Shown here piece after piece: positions 53,151-64,000 of a DNA stretch of 64,000 nucleotides. Origin of the DNA: Mesorhizobium sp. M1E.F.Ca.ET.045.02.1.1. GTDB taxonomy: Bacteria; Pseudomonadota; Alphaproteobacteria; Rhizobiales; Rhizobiaceae. Where the stretch lies: positions 6,834,501-6,898,500 of the forward strand of contig NZ_CP034447.1 of assembly GCF_003952485.1 (NCBI RefSeq), in the 5' to 3' direction. Made by a program: the position numbers and the translations under genes. Position 1 is the first letter of the stretch; each line of letters begins with the position of its first letter. The notes under the pieces are model-generated. The model ran no database searches and was not told where the DNA came from. It saw only the letters and a list, made by a program, of their open reading frames with translations.

Positions 53151-53237
53151 TATAACCAGTCCGTTTTTTTCGCCACCCTGCGATCATCTGCTAGGGCAAT
53201 GGCCGCGCCCGTGGGATTGGGCGCAGGTGTTGAAGTA

Positions 53238-55171
<1,934 letters not shown>

Positions 55172-55489
55172 TCAGGCTGCCCTCTTGGCAGCCACGGTCT
55201 TGTTGAAGATGATGCCCATGATGTCGGCTTTCTTCATGATCAGAAGGTCATCGCCGTCGATCTTGACCTCGGTGCCCGAGCATTTGCCGAACAGGATCAG
55301 GTGGCCCGCCTTGACCTTGAGCTCGACCAGCGCGCCGTCTTCGTCGCGTGCGCCCTGGCCGACGGCGATGACTTCGCCTTCCTGCGGCTTTTCCTTGGCA
55401 TTGTCGGGAACAATGATGCGGCCCTTGGATTTGGTGTCACTTTCCGCGCGCCTGATGACGACGCGGTCTTGGAGTGGCCGGAATTTCAT
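55172..55489 (-). CDS. groES: co-chaperonin GroES
   Basis: 105 aa from ATG at 55489 ([18 protein letters not shown]). It caps Gro[29 protein letters not shown] contains the mobile loop region (GRIIVPD); [39 protein letters not shown] is the remainder. It is slightly longer than the usual 95-98 aa by a basic tail ([10 protein letters not shown]). First gene of groESL, under the CIRCE at 55543-55569. Confidence 0.94.
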   Translation of the reverse strand: MKFRPLQDRVVIRRAESDTKSKGRIIVPDNAKEKPQEGEVIAVGQGARDEDGALVELKVKAGHLILFGKCSGTEVKIDGDDLLIMKKADIMGIIFNKTVAAKRAA

Positions 55490-55542
55490 GGAAGCTTCTT
55501 TCTGAGGCCGGCATAGCGGCCACGCCCATATATATAGCCCGG

Positions 55543-55569
55543 TTGGCACTCGTTAGATAGAAGTGCCAA
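55543..55569. promoter_or_regulatory. CIRCE element (HrcA operator)
   Basis: TTGGCACTC-N9-AAGTGCCAA, differing from the consensus TTAGCACTC-N9-GAGTGCTAA at three positions and preserving a symmetric 8-bp core. It lies 54 bp before the groES ATG, beside a TATATATA stretch. Confidence 0.88.
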
Positions 55570-55850
55570 ACTTAATTCTCGAGCGCCCCAAAATAGTGGA
55601 AATCGAGATAGGGGTAATCAAAAACAGTTCCGCCATCTCGGCAGCTTCCCAGGCCTTGGCCCAGTGGTCCTTGTGGAGACGAAAAGCGCCGCTGCCGTAG
55701 CGGGGGCAGCGCCGGCACCGACTTCCCAATTATCCCATCCGCGAGACGAACGTGCACCTTAAGCACCCTGATCAAATCATCGATCGCCCAAACCGGTCCA
55801 CAGGAATGCGAGATCGGTCAGGGGCAAGGACGACTGGCGGTAATAGGGAC

Positions 55851-59660
<3,810 letters not shown>

Positions 59661-59695
59661 TCTTTGTCCTTGTAGCGACTGTTCAGCCAGTAGTC

Positions 59696-59715
59696 ACATA
59701 AAGATATCTTTATGT
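59696..59715. promoter_or_regulatory. perfect 20-bp palindrome upstream of metH
   Basis: ACATAAAGATATCTTTATGT, fully symmetric, 36 bp before the metH ATG. On the minus strand TTGACA (59718-59713) overlaps its end, so the palindrome covers the promoter spacer. The design suits an ArsR-type methionine/SAH-responsive repressor (SahR-like); the assignment is inferred from position and symmetry. Confidence 0.65.
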
Positions 59716-59815
59716 CAACGTGCCTTTGGCGAGGCAATCCGTTACCGCTAAAGCTTCCCGGAGTTAGATGCGGGTAAGACGCAGCGCCGCAACGCGATTG
59801 CATCGAGCTCGTCAG

Positions 59816-59908
59816 TCAAGGCGAGGTCAGAGGGTAAGGGCGAGCATTGAACTCTGCCTCGCGTCCCTCCACTGGATTGGTCAGCACGGCAAAGATATGT
59901 CTGCTCAT
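59816..59908 (-). pseudogene. N-terminal fragment of a small conserved protein
   Basis: MSRHIFAVLTNPVEGREAEFNA from ATG at 59908 resembles the start of EthD/DUF4286-like small proteins, but the frame departs after about 22 residues and stops at 59816. The missing part is not nearby. Likely a remnant left by a deletion between metH and pcm. Confidence 0.4.
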
Positions 59909-60104
59909 CGGGATATCCCTTCCGTTCGGCAGCGGCCTTATTTTAGCAATATCTGGAGAAACGGCCAGCCAAAGGACGTCCCGCCAGCGCGCGTTTCCTC
60001 TCGAAATGGGCAATGCCCAGCGCATCGGCCTTGTCGGTTACTGTGACGAGACGAACAGGATATAAGCTATTTGGCAGCAGCTGGTCGAGGAAAGCCTCAC
60101 CGTC

Positions 60105-60779
60105 ATGAAACCCATGAACGAAGAGCATCTTGCGGTCCTACGCAGGCACATGGTCGAGATGATTGCAATCCATGCCGATCTTGCAAGCGAAGAACTCGGC
60201 AAGGCAACGCTCGATGAGCGGGTGATGGCATCGATGCGGCGGGTCCCGCGACATCTCTTCGTGCCAGCTGCAGTCGCGCCTTATGCCTATCAGGACATGC
60301 CGCTGCCGATCGGCTTCGATAAGACCGTGTCGCAGCCCTTCATTGTCGCTCTGATGACCGATCTCCTTGCTCCCCAACCACACGAAACGGTGCTCGAGAT
60401 CGGGACCGGCCTGGGCTATCAATCCGCGATCCTCGCGGAACTCGCCGGACAAGTTTGGAGCGTCGAAATCATCGAGGAATTTGCAAGCCATGCCGAGGCT
60501 CTGCTGCAGGGCCTTGGCTTCTCGAATGTCGCCATTCGTGTCGGAGACGGGTCTCGCGGCTGGCCCGAGCACGCCCCATTCGACAAGATCCTGGTTAGCG
60601 TGGCGGCTGAGCGGACGCCGCCGGCATTGCTCAATCAGCTCAAGCCAGGGGGACGCCTTGTTCTGCCTTTGGCGTCTGAAGAAGTTCAGTTTCTGACTAT
60701 CATCGACAAGGATGCTGCTGGGCAACTCGAGACTCGGAAACTCATCCCGGTTCGGTTCAGCCGGCTTGAAACCATCTAA
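60105..60779 (+). CDS. pcm: protein-L-isoaspartate O-methyltransferase
   Basis: 224 aa from ATG at 60105. It methylates isoaspartyl residues of aged proteins using SAM. Typical sequence: MRRVPRHLFVP, AYQDMPLPIGFDKTVSQPFIVALMTDLL, VLEIGTGLGYQSAILAEL (SAM loop, about 97-114), VGDGSRGWPEHAPFDKILVSVAAERTPPALLNQLKPGGRLVLP. Length is normal. It stands alone in a region of decayed genes, so it may be an accessory second copy. Confidence 0.9.
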   Translation: MKPMNEEHLAVLRRHMVEMIAIHADLASEELGKATLDERVMASMRRVPRHLFVPAAVAPYAYQDMPLPIGFDKTVSQPFIVALMTDLLAPQPHETVLEIGTGLGYQSAILAELAGQVWSVEIIEEFASHAEALLQGLGFSNVAIRVGDGSRGWPEHAPFDKILVSVAAERTPPALLNQLKPGGRLVLPLASEEVQFLTIIDKDAAGQLETRKLIPVRFSRLETI

Positions 60780-61559
60780 CGAGGTGCGCACAACTGGCGC
60801 GACTTCGCCTTTCCGACCGTCAGCCGGGTGCCGGCAGCTCCGCACTCTTCTCGCAGCAAGTCGGGTGGCTCTGGGAATTGTGATCCGACTGCGCCGGCGC
60901 CAAAAGGAATCGGCGGCAGCTATGGCGGCGGCCGCCGCTGAAAGAAAGTCATCCAGCCAGTCCAAGGTTTGGCACTCCTTCGACTACGGGGCTTTGTGTG
61001 AAATGAAGCTAGGAAGGAACATCAAGCTTACCCCTGAAGATGAGGAATTTATCAAGCATCTCTATATCGAACCGGACCTCGCCAATTATTCTGAGCTTCA
61101 GTTCATGCCAAGGTTTATTTTGGTGATAGTTTACAATGACGCCGATTGAAGGATAATAAAAGGAGTGATCGTAGGCTAAGAGCTATCTAGATCGCTGGTA
61201 TACTTCCTAGCTGATTCGGTGATCTCTTCATTTGACAGCGGTCGCAAATTCTTCGCTGTTGAATTCAACGCGGATGGCGAAAATACGATGCCGACGCGCA
61301 TTATACGATCGAACATTTCGACGATATTAACTACATCATCAAGCTGCCTAGCGAGGCGAACGAACGCAACGCCTAAGTGGATTTCACTGCGATGACGCTG
61401 CCAGCCAAGCGCGGCCGCCACTGGAACAAGGCCGTGCAAGCTTGCCTAGCCGCCCTGGCCGGCGATTTCTCGCCCGATGACGTGCGCATCGCTATTCGAG
61501 GCTGCCGCAAGGGAAGAAGGTATGTTGCTCGATTGACTGAAGCTAGCCTTGGTGTGCTC
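60780..61559. other. 780 bp of degenerate sequence with a DUF982-like fragment
   Basis: No intact gene. On the plus strand about 61377-61529 reads LPAKRGRHWNKAVQACLAALAGDFSPDDVRIAI, close to the small rhizobial DUF982 domain. Its upstream part is out of frame and it is cut off at the second AbiE module. A 48-codon frame at 61003-61149 (MKLGRNIKLTPEDEEF) and an 87-codon minus frame at 61176-61439 have no support I can find. Confidence 0.5.
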
Positions 61560-62381
61560 TCAGTCTTCCGCCACACCTTTCCACGCATCGCCCGGCAAAC
61601 GGCGGATGAGAGCGACGTTGACCGCTTCTGCCGCTGTTTCGAGATTCCAGGAATAGCCGGGAGCCAGAAGCGGACCGATATCCGCCGTGAACAACGGATC
61701 GGACAATTTCTGGTGCATGTTCTGTTCGAAGAGAGCGCGAGTCACGTTGTGTCCGCCGTGATCCATATAGGTCGTAAAGGCGTCGATGATCCGGTCGGAG
61801 TCGATGCCGTCCTGTTTGAGCGTGACAGCGAGGTCGAACAGGTCACGCCCCTTCTTGCGCTGATAGAGCGCCCGTAGCTTCGTGCCGAGAAGCTCGTCGA
61901 GCGCGTAGGTCGGGACATTGCATGCACCTTCGTACCAGCGCGACGATACACCGAACGGCTGACGGATAAAGCCGTGAACGGCGAAATGCTCCCGCGAATT
62001 GATTTCGACTTTGAGCCGCATGTTGATCGGCGGCGTATCTTCGGAGCCGAACCGATAGACGAAGGTCAGGCGACCCTCCGTCTGTTTCCAGCGGGGGGCG
62101 CCGAGCCAGGGATCGAGCGCCGACCGTAAGGCGTCCATTACGGCTCCGGCGGACTCCGCGCGCATCTGCACGAGGTCGATATCCTCGGAATAGCGGGCGG
62201 CTGGCTTGAGATAGAGCTTGTAGAGCGCCGTCCCGCCACGAAATGCCAGGGCGTCGGCCAGCACCGGGTTGGAGAATATCTCCACCAGCGCTCGGCTGAT
62301 GACGAGGTCTTGCTCGACCTGGATGTCCTGAACCCACGGCGCCTGCGCGCGCCATTCAGTGATGTAGTCGCGCGGGATCAT
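61560..62381 (-). CDS. abiEii: AbiEii-type nucleotidyltransferase toxin, second module
   Basis: 273 aa. The nucleotidyltransferase core is ALAFRGGTALYKLYLKPAARYSEDIDLVQM, with GGTALYK at 49-55 and SEDIDL at 65-70. Later parts include VPTYALDELLGTKLRALYQRKKGRDLFDL, the usual AbiEii C-terminal motif. It overlaps the antitoxin gene by four bases (ATGA). Only distantly related to the larger toxin at 49129; the two operons are unlike in length and sequence, so this is not a duplication. Confidence 0.87.
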   Translation of the reverse strand: MIPRDYITEWRAQAPWVQDIQVEQDLVISRALVEIFSNPVLADALAFRGGTALYKLYLKPAARYSEDIDLVQMRAESAGAVMDALRSALDPWLGAPRWKQTEGRLTFVYRFGSEDTPPINMRLKVEINSREHFAVHGFIRQPFGVSSRWYEGACNVPTYALDELLGTKLRALYQRKKGRDLFDLAVTLKQDGIDSDRIIDAFTTYMDHGGHNVTRALFEQNMHQKLSDPLFTADIGPLLAPGYSWNLETAAEAVNVALIRRLPGDAWKGVAED

Positions 62382-63178
62382 AGCTCGGACTCCACAGTGA
62401 CATTGATGGAAAGCCGCCAGCCGTCATCACGAACGGCGTCTTGTTGCGAGGCGGCCGGCAATAGGACAGCCGTGCTGCGCGCGTGCTTGCGCACATAGGC
62501 TTTGAGCGGTCCCGTCCGGTCGTCCGCACCGGCCTGATCCATCAGGTAGCCAAGCCTCTGCGCCCACGGCACGGGAGCGGTTTCGGCCGCGGCAACCAGT
62601 TTTTCGGGATCGATGCTGTCGACGAGTTCTCCCAGGATCGTCGCGACCTGGTCGAAGCCGCCGACATGGTCGTGATAGCCGACGAGGTCGATCGCCGTGG
62701 CCTCGGGGGTTGAGACAAGGACAGTCCCGCGCGGCGTGTTGAAGCTCTGGGTGGCCACAGACGCGATTTTTTTGCGAACGACGAATCCCACGCGTACCAC
62801 GCCGCAAACGATAGGACGGCGCGCCCTGGCCACCATCACCTGAAATTCCTGGGGCCGATGATGGGCCGCGCCGTGGAACTGGGCGGCGGACAGCAAGCCC
62901 GCATAGTAGGGCTGGCCTAGCCGTTCCATCAGGGCCGGAATGAACTGCTCGGCGGGCAGGCTGCCGAGAGACTGGTACTCCGGGGGCACTATGACGTAAA
63001 AACCTCGTGCCGGGGATGCGATCAGGCCCTGTTTACTCAAGCGATGCAGGGCCAGCTTCGTCGCAGCCGCCGAGACGCCAAGCGCGTCCTGGGCGTCGGA
63101 CGAGTTGAAGTGATAGCGCCCGCTGGCGGCGGAGCGGGAAATGAAGTCACGGGCGTGCAGGCGGGATGCTGATTTCAT
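62378..63178 (-). CDS. abiEi: AbiEi-type antitoxin, second module
   Basis: 266 aa. N-terminal winged helix: DAQDALGVSAAATKLALHRLSKQGLIASPARGFYVIVPPEY (about residues 28-70). Then come LPAEQFIPALMERLGQPYYAGLLSAAQFHGAAHHRPQEFQVMVARARRP and TPEATAIDLVGYHDHVGGFDQVATILGEL, typical of the AbiEi antitoxin family. It is coupled to its toxin downstream. A near-perfect inverted repeat lies two bases before the ATG with no ribosome site, so the message may be leaderless or start further in. Confidence 0.87.
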   Translation of the reverse strand: MKSASRLHARDFISRSAASGRYHFNSSDAQDALGVSAAATKLALHRLSKQGLIASPARGFYVIVPPEYQSLGSLPAEQFIPALMERLGQPYYAGLLSAAQFHGAAHHRPQEFQVMVARARRPIVCGVVRVGFVVRKKIASVATQSFNTPRGTVLVSTPEATAIDLVGYHDHVGGFDQVATILGELVDSIDPEKLVAAAETAPVPWAQRLGYLMDQAGADDRTGPLKAYVRKHARSTAVLLPAASQQDAVRDDGWRLSINVTVESEL

Positions 63179-63179
63179 G

Positions 63180-63212
63180 TGCGCAAAGTATCATTTTTCG
63201 ATACTTTGCGCA
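63180..63212. promoter_or_regulatory. inverted repeat, probable AbiEi autorepression operator
   Basis: TGCGCAAAGTATC (63180-63192), seven bases, GATACTTTGCGCA (63200-63212): perfect 13-bp arms, directly adjacent to the abiEi start. The left arm overlaps the stop codon of the upstream gene. Confidence 0.8.
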
Positions 63213-63877
63213 ATCAATTCTAGCCCCAACCTCTGTTCAGGAACGAGTCCCCGGCCAATGCGGATAACGTCATCAAGTGCCGAGCGTATCTGCGGCCGGG
63301 GAAACTCGGCATCGTCCCCCGAACCCTCCCCTACCTTAAGCACCGCATCAAGCTTGACTACCACGCCGGCAAGGGAAGCAGGGGGCGTTTCGGACAATAG
63401 CTCAAGCAGTTCCTCCGCTCGGTCGGCAGCCTCGCGCTCGGCCCGCAACGTTGCCGAATAGCCAATTTCCCTATCGGCAGCATCCCAGCGCGCCTGATGA
63501 GCCGCGAAGTCTGCTTCACCCCGCGCGCGCATTTCCGTATCTTCCGGACGATGATCGAGCACTTCGCGAAGCGCTCTAAGTGAATGCAGCGTCAAGCTCT
63601 CCCCCTCGCGCAGCATAATGGTTGCGCAAGGAAAGCCAACGGTCTCGGCGAGTATCCGCTCAAGGCGCTGCAGCTGACGGCACAGCCGTTCGGTGTGCTC
63701 GTGGGCCGCCTGCCATTTGCGCCACACTGCCACTGCGGGATCCGCGGATTGGTCTGTTTCCAAATCATTGCGGGCAAACGCATTTCGCTTTGATCCAACA
63801 ATTGCAATTGCCGTTCCCGCAAGTACCCTCCTCCGAGTGACGAGAGGCCGAGTCGTGGTATTGTCGGAATCACCCAT
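63191..63877 (-). CDS. hypothetical protein with twin-arginine-like N-terminus
   Basis: 228 aa. The start carries VTRRRVLAGTAIAIVG, a twin-arginine-like signal or membrane anchor. The body is helical and charged (WRKWQAAHEHTERLCRQLQRLERILAE and AREAEEL-type heptads near RAEREAADRAEELLELL), suggesting a coiled coil. No domain recognised. It is transcribed toward the AbiE pair and its stop lies in their operator. A palindrome sits about 90 bp upstream at the window end. Confidence 0.55.
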   Translation of the reverse strand: MGDSDNTTTRPLVTRRRVLAGTAIAIVGSKRNAFARNDLETDQSADPAVAVWRKWQAAHEHTERLCRQLQRLERILAETVGFPCATIMLREGESLTLHSLRALREVLDHRPEDTEMRARGEADFAAHQARWDAADREIGYSATLRAEREAADRAEELLELLSETPPASLAGVVVKLDAVLKVGEGSGDDAEFPRPQIRSALDDVIRIGRGLVPEQRLGLELIAQSIEK

Positions 63878-63969
63878 GATCCGAGCTCCTCAACAGCTTG
63901 GTTGTGGCGAGGTCGAATAGGGTGTTGCACCACCCTGTTCGGCCGCTTTGCACCCAAAAGTCTTAAATG

Positions 63970-64000
63970 ATGCCAAGGGTATTTTCAATACCTTAGGCAT
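63970..64000. promoter_or_regulatory. palindrome at the right edge upstream of the hypothetical gene
   Basis: ATGCCAAGGGTATT, three bases, AATACCTTAGGCAT: 12 of 14 positions pair. It may be an operator or hairpin; the sequence beyond the window is needed to decide. Confidence 0.45.

Noticed and set aside
61176..61439. Serine-recombinase-like frame on the minus strand (VRLARQLDDVVNIVEMFD)
   Set aside because: Weak resemblance only to the resolvase LDRLAR helix; no catalytic Ser region and no ribosome site, and the plus strand carries a DUF982-like fragment nearby.

Overview
The window looks like chromosome of a GC-rich alphaproteobacterium of the Rhizobiales, most like Mesorhizobium or a relative. 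The evidence is an Frc-type sugar ABC system with a ROK regulator, a fused cysNC, a CIRCE-controlled groESL, a DUF982 fragment and a long intergenic palindrome of the rhizobial kind. This assignment is inferred from gene content and composition; no database search was run.

Layout. (1) 1-4.9 kb: sugar uptake locus. The permease (cut by the left edge) and binding protein are on the minus strand; a ROK repressor, a RbsD/FucU-type protein and a PfkB kinase are on the plus strand. A near-perfect palindrome lies between the divergent starts. (2) 5.2-11.2 kb: a DegT-type aminotransferase, a long inverted repeat, a defective IS630-family element, then cysD-cysNC-cysQ for sulfate activation to PAPS. 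(3) 11.4-36 kb: a surface polysaccharide (O-antigen-like) locus. It holds a Wzy/ligase-like membrane protein, an epimerase, an initiating sugar transferase, a CapD-like dehydratase, several glycosyltransferases, three methyltransferase-type genes, the Wzm/Wzt exporter, a sulfotransferase with a long coiled-coil tail, the four dTDP-rhamnose genes and the GDP-mannose branch (manB, gmd, rmd, with a truncated manC). (4) 36.4-47.2 kb: ordinary genes (bioY, an MBL hydrolase, DUF1499, an acyl-CoA ligase, a small peptide, DUF427, a polysaccharide deacetylase, a GT9, ppdK, a VOC protein). (5) 47.3-64 kb: tRNA-Gln followed by an integrase remnant and a mosaic of two AbiE-type toxin-antitoxin pairs, decayed pseudogenes, a fatty acid desaturase, groESL, metH, pcm and an unknown protein.

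How the genes fit together. Region 3 encodes dTDP-L-rhamnose and GDP-6-deoxyhexose synthesis, glycosyl transfer and ABC-dependent export through a Wzt that carries a C-terminal sugar-binding-type domain. ABC-exported O-antigens are often capped at the non-reducing end. Here the candidate capping enzymes are the TylF-like and CmcI-like methyltransferases and the sulfotransferase, with PAPS supply encoded about 16 kb away. The sulfotransferase coiled coil recalls the chain-length ruler of WbdD and is the most interesting hypothesis in the window. Two TTGACA-N17-TA(A/G)GCA boxes with matching spacers lie upstream of rfbA and manB and may co-regulate the two nucleotide-sugar operons. Decay is visible in the locus (frameshifted WsaF-like transferase, truncated manC), so the present polysaccharide may differ from the ancestral one.

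Regulatory sites readable directly are the divergent sugar-operon palindrome, a CIRCE element at groES, a perfect 20-bp palindrome before metH and inverted repeats in front of both abiE operons.
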